64,000 bases of DNA from Xanthobacter aminoxidans. GTDB taxonomy: Bacteria > Pseudomonadota > Alphaproteobacteria > Rhizobiales > Xanthobacteraceae. Each line of letters opens with the position of its first letter. The first letter of the stretch is position 1. Under the pieces are notes generated by a model. That model saw only the letters and a program-made list of their open reading frames with translations, did not search any database and was not told the DNA's origin. This document shows positions 17,333 to 26,028 of this stretch, piece by piece. A program made the translations under genes and the position numbers. The stretch lies in assembly GCF_023571765.1 (NCBI RefSeq), contig NZ_JAMJXC010000019.1, positions 1 to 64,000 on the forward strand, written 5' to 3'.

Positions 17333-17361
17333 ATATAAGGGTTGACGGGCAGTGCTGCCAA
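17333..17361 (-). promoter_or_regulatory. Candidate sigma-70 promoter for gspD
   Basis: On the minus strand TTGGCA (17356-17361) and TTATAT (17333-17338) are separated by exactly 17 bases. Both boxes are close to consensus and AT-rich relative to the surroundings. Initiation near 17326 would give a leader of about 120 bases before the GTG at 17207. The rest of the 17208-17621 interval shows no coding region. Confidence 0.55.
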
Positions 17362-17561
17362 GCTTCAGTTAGCTGGCTATCGCCGGTTCGCAGCCGTGTC
17401 CGGATGTCGTGACATTGTCATCACGGTGACGCGCGAGCGTCACGGGAGGCGGGAATACCAAGCCGGCGGCCGGGTGCCCCGTGTCGGCATCCTGCTCCGG
17501 GCCGACGGCGGACCCGCAAATTGCTTTCCGGGGGCAACCTTCGCCGATGATGCGGCCCATG

Positions 17562-17591
17562 TTAATAGCAGCCAAGGTCCAGCTGTAGAAT
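17562..17591 (+). promoter_or_regulatory. Candidate promoter for the gspE-gspM operon
   Basis: TTAATA at 17562-17567 and TAGAAT at 17586-17591, 18 bases apart, would start transcription about 24 bases before the gspE ATG. The -35 is a poor match, so confidence is limited. Confidence 0.35.
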
Positions 17592-17621
17592 AGCGCCGCT
17601 GGATTGCACTGCTGGATTTGA

Positions 17622-19319
17622 ATGCTGGCTTTCGGGGGCGCGGGCATGAGCGGGCAGGGGGGCGGCAATTTCCTGAGCTTCCTCGCCGCGAGCGGGCTGG
17701 CGCATCCCGCCGGGTCGGGAACCGCCGGCACGCAGGCCCGTCCGCTGCGTCAGGTGTGGGAGGCGAGCGAGCTGACCGCCGGCGATTTCGCCGATGAGGT
17801 CGCCCGCTTCTATCGCCTGCCGCGTATCGCCCTGCCGGAGCTGATGGCGGCGCCGTCCCTCGTCTCCCACTTCACCCCGCGCTTCCTGCGCGAGATGACG
17901 GTGCTGCCCTTCCGCGCGCCGGACGGCACAGCCTGCCTCGCCGTCGGCGATCCCACCGACGAGACGGTGGTGCGCGCGGCGGAGATCGTGCTGGGGGGCA
18001 AGGTGACGCTCGTCGTCGCCTCCTTCGAGGACATCGCCACCGCGCTTGCCGAACGGCTCGGTGCCGATGAAGCCGCCGCCCGCGAGGCCGCCGGTCCCGC
18101 CACGGCGCGGGCCGAGGACGACATCGACAGCCTGCGCGACCTCGCCTCCGGCGCGCCGGTGGTGCGGGCGGTGAACGACCTGTTCGACAAGGCCATGGAG
18201 CTGCGTGCCAGCGACATCCACATCGGCCCGTTCCGCACCGGGCTTGAGGTGCGCCTGCGCATCGACGGCATGCTGCGGCCCATCCATGCGCTGGCCGATG
18301 TGCTGCCGCAGGCGGTCATCTCGCGCATCAAGATCCTCGCCGGCCTCGACATCGCCGAGCGCCGCCTGCCGCAGGACGGCGCCGCGCGCCTGAAGCTCGG
18401 GCGGGACGAGATCGACGTGCGCGTCGCCATCATGCCCACCCAGCACGGGGAAAGCGCGGTCATCCGCCTTCTGGCGCGCGATCGCGGCGTGCTTACGGTG
18501 GACAAGCTGGGGCTCGCCCCGCACGACCGCGAGACGCTCATGAAGCTGCTCGCGCTGCCCCACGGCATGGTGGTCGTCACCGGCCCCACCGGCTCGGGCA
18601 AGACCACCACGCTCGCCACCATCCTGTCGGTGCTCAACGAGCCCACGCGCAAGATCCTCACCATCGAGGACCCGGTGGAATACGAGATCCGCGGCGTGTT
18701 CCAGTCGCAGGTGCGCCCGCAGATCGGGCTTACCTTCGCGGCGGCGCTGCGCTCCTTCCTGCGGCAGGACCCGGACGTGATCATGGTCGGCGAGGTGCGC
18801 GACCCGGAGACGGCGCACATCGCCGTCCATGCCGCGCTCACCGGCCATCTGGTGCTCACCACGCTCCACACCGACACCGCCGCCGCCTCGGTGCCGCGCC
18901 TGCTCGACCTCGGGGTGGAGGGCTTCCTGCTGAAGTCCACGTTGCGCGCGGTGATCGCCCAGCGCCTCGTCCGCCAGCTGTGCGAGCGCTGCAAGCGGCC
19001 GCACACCCTGTCCGCCACCGACGTGCGGGACGATCCGCGCTATGTGGCCCTCGGCCTCAAGGCGGGGGAGACGGTGTACGAGCCGGTCGGCTGCGAGCGC
19101 TGCGGCGGGGCGGGCTATCGCGGGCGTATCGGCGTGTTCGAGGTGCTGACCCTCTCGGACGACATCCGCGAGATGATCGACCGCCATGCCGGCGCCGCGG
19201 CCCTCGACCGCGCCGCCATCGCTGGCGGCATGACCACCATGCTGGACGACGGCGTCGCCAAATGCCGCGCCGGCCTCACCTCGGCCGCCGAGGTGCTGCG
19301 CGTGACCACGGTACGCTGA
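17622..19319 (+). CDS. gspE: Type II secretion ATPase GspE
   Basis: GspE is the cytoplasmic hexameric ATPase that powers pseudopilus assembly. The 565-residue protein has an N-terminal docking domain (to ~140), Walker A GPTGSGKT at 321-328, the Asp box TIEDPVEY at 347-354, Walker B DPDVIMVGE at 383-391, and a His box ending TTLHT. The C-terminal zinc module has two CxxC pairs (454-457 and 491-494), which separates GspE from twitching ATPases. The start may instead be the ATG at 17646. It heads the plus-strand operon, diverging from gspD, and gspF follows after 5 bp. Confidence 0.96.
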   Translation: MLAFGGAGMSGQGGGNFLSFLAASGLAHPAGSGTAGTQARPLRQVWEASELTAGDFADEVARFYRLPRIALPELMAAPSLVSHFTPRFLREMTVLPFRAPDGTACLAVGDPTDETVVRAAEIVLGGKVTLVVASFEDIATALAERLGADEAAAREAAGPATARAEDDIDSLRDLASGAPVVRAVNDLFDKAMELRASDIHIGPFRTGLEVRLRIDGMLRPIHALADVLPQAVISRIKILAGLDIAERRLPQDGAARLKLGRDEIDVRVAIMPTQHGESAVIRLLARDRGVLTVDKLGLAPHDRETLMKLLALPHGMVVVTGPTGSGKTTTLATILSVLNEPTRKILTIEDPVEYEIRGVFQSQVRPQIGLTFAAALRSFLRQDPDVIMVGEVRDPETAHIAVHAALTGHLVLTTLHTDTAAASVPRLLDLGVEGFLLKSTLRAVIAQRLVRQLCERCKRPHTLSATDVRDDPRYVALGLKAGETVYEPVGCERCGGAGYRGRIGVFEVLTLSDDIREMIDRHAGAAALDRAAIAGGMTTMLDDGVAKCRAGLTSAAEVLRVTTVR

Positions 19320-19324
19320 CGCCC

Positions 19325-20533
19325 ATGGCCACCTTCTCCTATCGGGCGCTGACCCAGGCCGGGCAGATCGTGAGCGGCGAGATCGCCGCGCCCACCGAGG
19401 CCGAGGTGCGCCGCCGCATCGAATTCCTCGGCCTGGTGCCGGTGGAGACGACGCCGCTGAAGGAGAAGAAGGAGAGCGCCTTCGGCTTCACCTTCGGCGC
19501 GCCCAAGGCGGAGGATGTCACCCTCTTCACCCGCGACCTCGCCCTTCTGCTGCGCGCGGGGGCGCGGCTCGACGAGGCGCTGGAGCTGCTCACCGGCGAC
19601 ACCGATCTCGGCCGCATGCGCACTGTCGCCCGCAAGATCCGCGCGGATGTGCTCTCCGGCGAAAGCCTCGCGGAGGCGCTGGCGTCTCATCCCACACTGT
19701 TCCCGCCGGTTTATGTGGCGCTGGTCAAGGTGGGCGAGGCCTCCGGCACGGTGGACCGGATGCTGGAACTGGTCGCCGCCGAACGCCAGCGGGCCGAGGA
19801 GCTGCGCCGCAAGGTGGTGTCGGCGCTGCAATATCCCGCCTTCGTGCTGGTGGCGGCGGGGGGCGTGCTCGTCTTCTTCCTCATGTTCGTGATGCCGCAA
19901 TTCTCCTCCGTGCTGCGCGACATGGGGGCGAAGCTGGACCCCATGGTGCAGGTGCTGCTGGACCTGTCGGACGGCCTCCAAGCCCACGCCGCGGCGGTGG
20001 GCGTCGCTGCGGTGGTGCTGCCGGCCCTCGCCTTCCTCGCATTGCGGCGCAAGGAGGTGCGGGGCGCGGTGACGGGCACGCTGGCGAAACTGCCGCTGGT
20101 GCGCACGGTGCTCTTGTTCCGCCGCTCGGCCGTGTTCTGCCGCAACCTCTCCATCCTGCTCGGCAACGGCGTGACGCTCACCGCCGCGCTGCGCATCATC
20201 GTGGATGTGATGGCGGCGGGGGAGGAAGCCTCCGTCTGGGCCAAGGCGGCAGACCGGGTGCGCCATGGCGGGCGGCTGTCGGACGCCTTCGCCGAGGGCG
20301 ACGTGCTGCCGCCCATGGCCATCCGCATGCTGCGCCTCGGCGAGGAGACCGGCCAGCTGGCCCTGCTCTCCGGCCGCATCGCCGATTTCTACGAGGAAAA
20401 GCTCCAGCGCGCCCTCGCCAGGGTGGTCGCGGTCATCGGCCCGGCCGCCATCGTCACCATTTCGGTGGTGGTGGGCGGGCTCATCGTCTCGGTCATGACC
20501 GCGTTGCTGTCGGTCAGCCAAAGCATCGGGTGA
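19325..20533 (+). CDS. gspF: Type II secretion inner-membrane platform protein GspF
   Basis: GspF sits in the inner membrane at the base of the machine and connects the ATPase to the pseudopilus. The 402-residue protein begins MATFSYRALTQAG, the typical GspF N-terminus, followed by two homologous GspF domains of about 120 residues. Each is preceded or followed by a long hydrophobic segment, giving three membrane spans; GEASGTVDRML and GEETGQLALLS are the paired conserved motifs. It starts 5 bp after gspE. Confidence 0.95.
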   Translation: MATFSYRALTQAGQIVSGEIAAPTEAEVRRRIEFLGLVPVETTPLKEKKESAFGFTFGAPKAEDVTLFTRDLALLLRAGARLDEALELLTGDTDLGRMRTVARKIRADVLSGESLAEALASHPTLFPPVYVALVKVGEASGTVDRMLELVAAERQRAEELRRKVVSALQYPAFVLVAAGGVLVFFLMFVMPQFSSVLRDMGAKLDPMVQVLLDLSDGLQAHAAAVGVAAVVLPALAFLALRRKEVRGAVTGTLAKLPLVRTVLLFRRSAVFCRNLSILLGNGVTLTAALRIIVDVMAAGEEASVWAKAADRVRHGGRLSDAFAEGDVLPPMAIRMLRLGEETGQLALLSGRIADFYEEKLQRALARVVAVIGPAAIVTISVVVGGLIVSVMTALLSVSQSIG

Positions 20534-20560
20534 CGAAACGTGATTGAAGGTCCCGCCCCC

Positions 20561-21013
20561 ATGACGGCCAACACTGCCCCCTCCCGTTCACGTCGCCGGA
20601 AAAAGGAAGGCGGCTACACGCTGGTGGAGCTGCTGGTGGTCATCACCATCATCGGCCTCATCGTCGCCCTCGTGGGGCCGCGGGTGCTGGGCTATCTCGG
20701 CGACAGCAAGGTGAAGACGGCGAAGATCCAGATCCAGGGCTTCTCCAGCGCCCTCGACCTCTTCTATCTCGACGCCGGCCGCTATCCCTCCTCCTCGGAA
20801 GGGTTGAACGCGCTGGTGCAGCGGCCGGGCAACGTCTCCACCTGGAACGGGCCGTATCTGAAGGGCGGCACCGTGCCCGTCGATCCCTGGGGCAAGGCCT
20901 ACATCTATCGCGCGCCCGGCCAGCACGGGCCGTTCGACATCGTCTCCCTCGGCTCCGACGGGCAGGAGGGCGGCACCGGCAACGCCGCCGATATCACGAG
21001 CTGGGCGCGCTGA
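20561..21013 (+). CDS. gspG: Major pseudopilin GspG
   Basis: GspG is the main subunit of the type II secretion pseudopilus. The 150-residue precursor has a basic leader ending in Gly, cut before YTLVELLVVITIIGL, the hydrophobic N-terminal helix with the conserved Glu at +5. The first mature residue is Tyr rather than the usual Phe. The C-terminal end, SLGSDGQEGGTGNAADI, matches the calcium-binding loop of GspG. I prefer the ATG at 20561 over the GTG at 20540. It follows gspF by 27 bp. Confidence 0.95.
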   Translation: MTANTAPSRSRRRKKEGGYTLVELLVVITIIGLIVALVGPRVLGYLGDSKVKTAKIQIQGFSSALDLFYLDAGRYPSSSEGLNALVQRPGNVSTWNGPYLKGGTVPVDPWGKAYIYRAPGQHGPFDIVSLGSDGQEGGTGNAADITSWAR

Positions 21014-21028
21014 GGCGGGGCGAGGCGG

Positions 21029-21505
21029 ATGGCACGCGAGCGGGAGCGCAGGCGCGATCATGAGGCGGGGTTCACCCTGCTTGAGGTCGTCTGCGCCCTC
21101 GCCATCGTCGCCGCGCTGGCGACCCTCGCCTTGCCGCGCCTTGCGCCCGGTACCTCGCGGGCGAAGCTCGAATCCCTCGCGGTCGAAGCCGCCGCGCTGC
21201 TGAAGGCCGACCGCGCCGCCGCCATCCGCCGGGGCGTGCCGGTGGCGACGGCGGTGGATACGGCCGGCCGGCGCATCACCTCCGGCGCGGCCGGGCGCGT
21301 GGTGCGCGTGCCCGGCGACGTGCAGATGGACACGGTGCTGCCCGCGACCTGCGACGGAAGGCCGGCGCGCGCCTCGGTGGAGTTCTTTCCCTCCGGCCTC
21401 TCCTGCGGCGGCGTGGTGGCCATGCTCAAGGGCGGGGCGGGCTATGAGGTGCGGGTGAACTGGCTCACCGGAGGCGTCGAGATTGTCCCCCGTGGCCGCT
21501 CCTGA
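21029..21505 (+). CDS. gspH: Minor pseudopilin GspH
   Basis: The 158-residue precursor has a charged leader (many Arg/Glu) and a prepilin cleavage site before FTLLEVVCALAIVAAL, with Glu at +5. Downstream is a GspH-type beta domain in which Ala/Arg-rich helix (residues ~45-70) precedes short strands; two cysteines near the C-terminus may pair. It starts 15 bp after gspG and overlaps gspI by 23 bp in another frame, as usual in compact gsp operons. Confidence 0.87.
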   Translation: MARERERRRDHEAGFTLLEVVCALAIVAALATLALPRLAPGTSRAKLESLAVEAAALLKADRAAAIRRGVPVATAVDTAGRRITSGAAGRVVRVPGDVQMDTVLPATCDGRPARASVEFFPSGLSCGGVVAMLKGGAGYEVRVNWLTGGVEIVPRGRS

Positions 21506-21893
21506 TCCGCGCGGGCGGCGGCGCACCGCCGGCTTCACCCTCATCGAGGTGCTGGTGGCGCTGGCGGTGGTGGCCGCCTCCCTCGGTGCCATCGCCATGG
21601 TGGCGGGCTCCAGCATCCGGGGCACGCGGGCGCTGGAGCGGCGGGTGGCCCTGCTGCAGACCGCCCGCGCGGTGGAGACGGGCATTCCCGGCCGCGATCT
21701 TCTCCAGCCCGGCCGCACCGAGGGCGAGATCGCCGGGCACCGCTGGCAGATGGACGTGCAGCCGCTCAAGATCGCCGGCCTGCCGGAAACCGGCCCCTGG
21801 ACGCCGCTCGATGTGCGCATCCGCGTGCGCGGTCCCGGCGGCGAGATGGTGGCGCTGGAGACGGTGCGCATCGTGCGGAGCCAGCCGCAATGA
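21483..21893 (+). CDS. gspI: Minor pseudopilin GspI
   Basis: The 136-residue precursor has the prepilin signature G|FTLIEVLVALAVVA with Glu at +5, and the C-terminal part matches GspI, which with GspJ and GspK forms the pseudopilus tip. No ATG is available in frame before the leader. The TTG at 21483 is placed 7 bases after a GGAGG, which makes it more likely than the GTG at 21492. The gene starts inside the 3' end of gspH and its stop overlaps the gspJ start. Confidence 0.88.
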   Translation: MSPVAAPDPRGRRRTAGFTLIEVLVALAVVAASLGAIAMVAGSSIRGTRALERRVALLQTARAVETGIPGRDLLQPGRTEGEIAGHRWQMDVQPLKIAGLPETGPWTPLDVRIRVRGPGGEMVALETVRIVRSQPQ

Positions 21894-22615
21894 GCGCCAT
21901 CGCGTCGTCGCGCCGCCGCAGCGCCGGCTTCAGCCTCATCGAGATCCTGGTGGCGATGACGCTCACCGGCCTCGTGCTCGCCGCCATCGCCATGGTGACG
22001 GCGAAATGGCTGCCCGCCTGGCAGCGCGGCCTCGGCCGGGTGCAGCAGAGCGAACTCGTCGCCCTCGCCCTCGACCGCATGGCCGCAGACCTCGCCGCCG
22101 CCGCCTTCCTGCCCGTCGTTCGTGGCGGCGCCAAGCCGCTGTTCGACGGATCGGCGGAGCGCGTCGTGTTCGTGCGCGAGGTGCTCGCACCCGGTGCGGC
22201 GCGCGGGCTGGAGATCGTCGAACTGGCCCCGGTGCCGGATGGGCGCGGCGTCGCCATGGTCCGCCGCACCGCGCCTTATGCACCGCAGGCGGAAGGGAGC
22301 CTGCCGCCCTTCGGTGCCGCGGTGCGGCTGCTGCGCCCGCCGACCCGCGTCACCTTCTCCTATGCCGGACGCGACGGCGTGTGGCACGACGTATGGCGCG
22401 GCGAGGAGGAACTGCCGCGCGCCGTACGCATGGTGGTGCGCGAGGGCGGGCGGGCCACCGCCGCGTCCACCGCCGTTTCCATCCGCTCCGATGTGCCGGC
22501 CTTCTGCGCCGCCGATGTCACCAAGCCGGTGTGCGGATCATCGGTCGGCTTCAGCGGATCGCAGGCGAAAGCCGTCTCGGGTGCAGGGGCGAATAGCGGG
22601 GGGGGCGCGCAATGA
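21890..22615 (+). CDS. gspJ: Minor pseudopilin GspJ
   Basis: The 241-residue precursor shows the cleavage site before FSLIEILVAMTLTGL and the long GspJ C-terminal domain. The ATG overlaps the gspI stop as ATGA, implying coupled translation. The last ~20 residues are a Gly/Ser/Ala-rich tail beyond the usual domain. As in other systems, it is expected to join GspI and GspK at the pseudopilus tip. Confidence 0.88.
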   Translation: MSAIASSRRRSAGFSLIEILVAMTLTGLVLAAIAMVTAKWLPAWQRGLGRVQQSELVALALDRMAADLAAAAFLPVVRGGAKPLFDGSAERVVFVREVLAPGAARGLEIVELAPVPDGRGVAMVRRTAPYAPQAEGSLPPFGAAVRLLRPPTRVTFSYAGRDGVWHDVWRGEEELPRAVRMVVREGGRATAASTAVSIRSDVPAFCAADVTKPVCGSSVGFSGSQAKAVSGAGANSGGGAQ

Positions 22616-23616
22616 CGGGCGTCCGCCTCACGCGCGCCGGGCCAGGGACGGAGCGCGGCTTCATCCTGGTAACGGTGCTGTGGATTCTCGCGGCGCTCGC
22701 CGCCTTCACCGCGGTCTATGCGGTCTATGTGTCCGACACGGCGTCCGCCTCCGCGGTGCGGGCGGAAACGCTGCGCGCGGACGGGATGGTGGTCGCGGCG
22801 GTGGAGCTGGCGGCGCTGCGCCTGCTCTCCGTGCCGGCGCAGGACCGGCCCATCAGCGGCGAGGTGCGGTTCCGCATGGGCGAGGCCAACGTCTCCGCCC
22901 GCTTCGCCGACGAGGCCGCCCGCATCGATCTCAATTCGGCCGCGCCGACGGTGCTGGCCGGCCTGTTCCAGGTGCTCGGCGTGCCCGAGCAGGCGGCGAA
23001 AACCTACGCCGCGAGCATCGCCGCATGGCGGACCCCGCCCCGGGGCAGCAGCGCCGGCGCGGGCGGCGCGACTTCGGTCAGCAGGACGTCCGCTCTGGGC
23101 GACGATGAGGCTGCGAAAGGCCAGGGCGCCTTCGCCCATGCGGCGGAGCTGGCCCGCGTGCCCGGCCTGCCGGCCGATGTGGTCGCGGCGGCGCTGCCCC
23201 ATCTCACGGTCTATGCCGGGCGGCGGGAGGTCAATCCCGAACTGGCGGGGCCGGTGGTGCGGGCGGCGCTGGCGAAGGCGGGGCAGGGGATGAACGATAT
23301 CGACAACGCCACGTTCGCGACGGCCGGCGAGACCTCCGGCGAGGACAAGTCCGGCGGTGACAAGGCAGGCGGCGACGGAACCGCCATCGCCGGCGCCTCC
23401 GGCCTCACCACGGTGGCCGGCGACACGGCGCGCGTGACGGTGCGCGTCGCCTTCGACAATGGCCGCAAGCAGGGCGCCGAAGCGGTGATCCTGCTGCGGG
23501 ATTTCGGGATGGACCCCTACCGCGTGCTCCTCTGGCGCGACCTCTCCTGGCGCGAGCTGGCCGACCTGGATGCGGCGACCGCCGCGCGGCGCAAGACGAC
23601 GGGAGGACGGCCATGA
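22612..23616 (+). CDS. gspK: Minor pseudopilin GspK
   Basis: GspK caps the pseudopilus. The 334-residue precursor has a leader ending RG, then FILVTVLWILAALAAF; the absence of Glu at +5 is normal for GspK. The large globular domain includes ARIDLNSA, the recurrent GspK helix-hairpin element. A disordered Gly/Ser/Asp-rich insertion (around GDDEAAKG and SGEDKSGGDKAGGDG) is longer than usual. It overlaps gspJ by 4 bp and gspL by 4 bp. Confidence 0.9.
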   Translation: MTGVRLTRAGPGTERGFILVTVLWILAALAAFTAVYAVYVSDTASASAVRAETLRADGMVVAAVELAALRLLSVPAQDRPISGEVRFRMGEANVSARFADEAARIDLNSAAPTVLAGLFQVLGVPEQAAKTYAASIAAWRTPPRGSSAGAGGATSVSRTSALGDDEAAKGQGAFAHAAELARVPGLPADVVAAALPHLTVYAGRREVNPELAGPVVRAALAKAGQGMNDIDNATFATAGETSGEDKSGGDKAGGDGTAIAGASGLTTVAGDTARVTVRVAFDNGRKQGAEAVILLRDFGMDPYRVLLWRDLSWRELADLDAATAARRKTTGGRP

Positions 23617-24695
23617 GCATGATGCCCGGCGCGCCCGACGCGTCTCTGGTGACGCGCTTCATCGATGGCTTCTCGGCCTTCATCGACCTGACGGCGACGG
23701 CCGTGGACACCGCCATCGCCAGCGGCCGGGCGCGCCTCGGCCGGCTGCGCGCGGTGCGCATCGAGGAGGGGGAAGACGGCGCCTTCCACCTGCCCGGCGT
23801 TGCCCCGTTCCATCCCGATCCCGGCGAAATGGCGCGCGCCATGTCGCCGGAGGTGACGGCCGCATTGAAGGGCCGGGAGGTGGAGCTGGCGCTTGATCCC
23901 GCCCGCTTCCTGTTCCGCCCGCTCGATCTGCCCGAGGGGGCGAGGCCCTATCTCGACGGCATCGTCCGGGCGCAGATCGACCGGCTTACACCGTGGAGCG
24001 CCGTCGAGGCCGCCTTCGGCTGGACCGCGCCCGAGCCCCTCGGTGACGGTCGCATCCGCCTGATGGTGGCCGCCACGCCCCGCGCCCGTCTCGCCCCCGC
24101 CCTCGATGCGCTCAAGGGGCTGGGCGTGGGCCATCTTCTGCTGACCACGCGCCAAGGGGAAGGCGCGCCCATCATCGTCCACGCCGGCGCCTCCGGCGAA
24201 GGCGCGGGCACGGCGCGGCTCAAACAGGCGCTGCTCGGCGTGCTTGCGGCTGCGGCCCTTGCGGCGACGCTGGCCTCCGGTGTGTCCGGCTTCCTCGGCG
24301 GCAGCCTCGACGAGGAGCAGCAGACGCTGGATCAGGCCATCGCGGCCCGCCGCCGCGCCATCGCCGCCGCCCGCGACGGGCTGGGCGCGGAGGGGGCGGC
24401 CCTGCGCGGTCTGGAGAAGGCGAAGCGGGAGCATGCGCCCACCGTACTCGTGCTGGAGGCGCTGTCGCAGGTGCTGCCGGACCATACCTATCTGACGGCG
24501 CTGACCGTCCAGAACGGCAAGGTGGAACTGACCGGCGTCTCGCGGGAGGCGCCGTCCCTCGTGCGGTTGCTGGAGGAGTCGAAGCACTTCTCCGCCGCCA
24601 CCTTCGTCGCCCCCACCACCCGCCAGCCGGGGGATGCGGGCGAGCGCTTCCAGATCCAGGCCGACATCACTTTGCCGTTCGAGGTGAGCCAGTGA
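23613..24695 (+). CDS. gspL: Type II secretion protein GspL (PilN-like domain)
   Basis: The 360-residue protein has a cytoplasmic N-terminal half, a single membrane segment near 205-225 (LLGVLAAAALAATLASGV), a coiled region rich in Glu/Gln/Ala/Arg, and a C-terminal ferredoxin-like PilN/GspL domain (VLEALSQVLPDHTYLTAL). GspL recruits the GspE ATPase to the membrane and pairs with GspM. Position between gspK and gspM and overlaps with both support the call even though N-terminal similarity to well-known GspL is modest. Confidence 0.85.
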   Translation: MSMMPGAPDASLVTRFIDGFSAFIDLTATAVDTAIASGRARLGRLRAVRIEEGEDGAFHLPGVAPFHPDPGEMARAMSPEVTAALKGREVELALDPARFLFRPLDLPEGARPYLDGIVRAQIDRLTPWSAVEAAFGWTAPEPLGDGRIRLMVAATPRARLAPALDALKGLGVGHLLLTTRQGEGAPIIVHAGASGEGAGTARLKQALLGVLAAAALAATLASGVSGFLGGSLDEEQQTLDQAIAARRRAIAAARDGLGAEGAALRGLEKAKREHAPTVLVLEALSQVLPDHTYLTALTVQNGKVELTGVSREAPSLVRLLEESKHFSAATFVAPTTRQPGDAGERFQIQADITLPFEVSQ

Positions 24696-25303
24696 CCCCC
24701 GCCGCGCCCGCCCGTTCCCGCCGCACGCTGGCGCTGGCCGCGCTCGGCTACGGTGCGCTGGTCGCGGTCCTGCTGGCCGTCGCGTTCGGAGAGGTGGCTG
24801 ACATGCTCGCCAAGCGCGCGGCGGTGGCGGAGGCGCAGGACCTGCTCGACCGGCTGGAGGGACGCAGGCCCCCGAGGCCCGGCGCCGCCGGTGCCGAGGA
24901 GCGCGGCTCCCCCTTCCTCGAAGGCGCGAGCGTGACGGTGGCTGGCGCCGCGCTGGCCGAGCGCGTCGCCGCCGCGGCCGATGCGGCCGGCGGGCATCTC
25001 GTCTCCTCCAGCGTGGAGCTGGGCGCCTCGCCGCTCGGCCCGGGCTTCGTGGCGGTGGCCGCGACCGTCGATATCGGGCAGGAGGATTTGCAGAACCTGC
25101 TATATGATATCGAAAGCGGCCAGCCCTTCCTGTTCATCGACCCGCTCGTGGTCCAGGCGCAGGGGCAGGGTGCCGCTTTGGGGCAGCTGGACACGGAAGG
25201 GACCGAGGGACGGATGCAGGGGGATGGCGCGGAAGCACGGGGGCAGGAGGGGCGCATCCAGGTGATGCTCACCGTCCATGGCCGCTGGCGGGGGGCGCGA
25301 TGA
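24692..25303 (+). CDS. gspM: Type II secretion protein GspM
   Basis: A 203-residue single-pass protein: an N-terminal membrane helix (about 12-32), a coiled segment, and a small periplasmic domain containing DIGQEDLQNLLYDIESGQPF, which matches the GspM_II form. GspM stabilises GspL in the inner membrane. The GTG start overlaps the gspL stop (GTGA). A Gln/Gly-rich linker near 155-185 is unusual. The next gene overlaps by 4 bp. Confidence 0.85.
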   Translation: MTPAAPARSRRTLALAALGYGALVAVLLAVAFGEVADMLAKRAAVAEAQDLLDRLEGRRPPRPGAAGAEERGSPFLEGASVTVAGAALAERVAAAADAAGGHLVSSSVELGASPLGPGFVAVAATVDIGQEDLQNLLYDIESGQPFLFIDPLVVQAQGQGAALGQLDTEGTEGRMQGDGAEARGQEGRIQVMLTVHGRWRGAR

Positions 25304-25986
25304 TCGCGACAGCTCAGACTCCCGCGCGCCCTTTGCCCGCGCGCCGCTTCTGCCGGCTCCCCCTCGTCGTGGCGGGCCTGATCGCCGGCATTGCGGCGGC
25401 CTCGGCCGAGGTGGAAGCCCCCGTGCCGCAGGTGGACTTCGTTGTCCCCGGCCAGCCCTCCACCCGCGCGGCGACGGCTCCGGCCGATCGCGAGCGGGGA
25501 AATCCCCTGTGGACCGTTCCCATCGAAAGCCTCTCGGCGACCCGCGATCGCCCGCTGTTCACGCCATCCCGCCGTCCGCCCGAGCAGCCTGTCGCCCTTG
25601 CGCCGCCGCCGCTCCCCTCCGCTCCCCCCGCTGCCGTCTCGCCACGGCCGCAACTGGCGCTGATGGGCACTGTGGTGAGCACGGCGGGCAGCATCGGCAT
25701 CTTCACGGATCAGGCGAGCGGGCAGATCGTGCGCCTGAAGGTGGGCGATGCCCATGGCGGCTGGACCCTGCGCAGCGTCGGCCCGCGCGACGCGGTGCTG
25801 CACACGGGCGCCGACACCGTGACGCTCGCCCTGCCGGTCCCCGGCAAGGGCAGTCCCCAGCCGCCGCGCGGGTCCGAGGGTCCGTTCGCCGCCGCGCAGG
25901 TGGGCGGGGCGAAGCCCGTCGCCGGGCAGGTGGTGGTGCCGCGCCGCACCAGGCCGTCGCCGGCGGATCTCGATTCCAGCCACTGA
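25300..25986 (+). CDS. GspC/GspN-like type II secretion protein
   Basis: The 228-residue protein has an N-terminal signal or anchor segment (about 20-36), a proline-rich linker, and a domain beginning LSATRDRPLFTPSRRPP, the typical opening of GspN-type proteins and of the homology region of GspC. The segment LALMGTVVSTAGSIGIF with GQIVRLKVGD matches the small beta domain that binds the secretin N0 domain. No other gspC is present, so this protein may supply that function. It closes the operon, overlapping gspM by 4 bp. Confidence 0.75.
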   Translation: MIATAQTPARPLPARRFCRLPLVVAGLIAGIAAASAEVEAPVPQVDFVVPGQPSTRAATAPADRERGNPLWTVPIESLSATRDRPLFTPSRRPPEQPVALAPPPLPSAPPAAVSPRPQLALMGTVVSTAGSIGIFTDQASGQIVRLKVGDAHGGWTLRSVGPRDAVLHTGADTVTLALPVPGKGSPQPPRGSEGPFAAAQVGGAKPVAGQVVVPRRTRPSPADLDSSH

Positions 25987-26028
25987 GCGTGCGGCGCGTT
26001 TAGACGACCGAAACGTCATCGTCGGGTC

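Noticed and set aside
18980-19324. Upstream in-frame extension of gspF
   Set aside because: The frame is open into gspE, but the conserved GspF N-terminus begins at the ATG 19325, and the extension is only an alternate reading of gspE.
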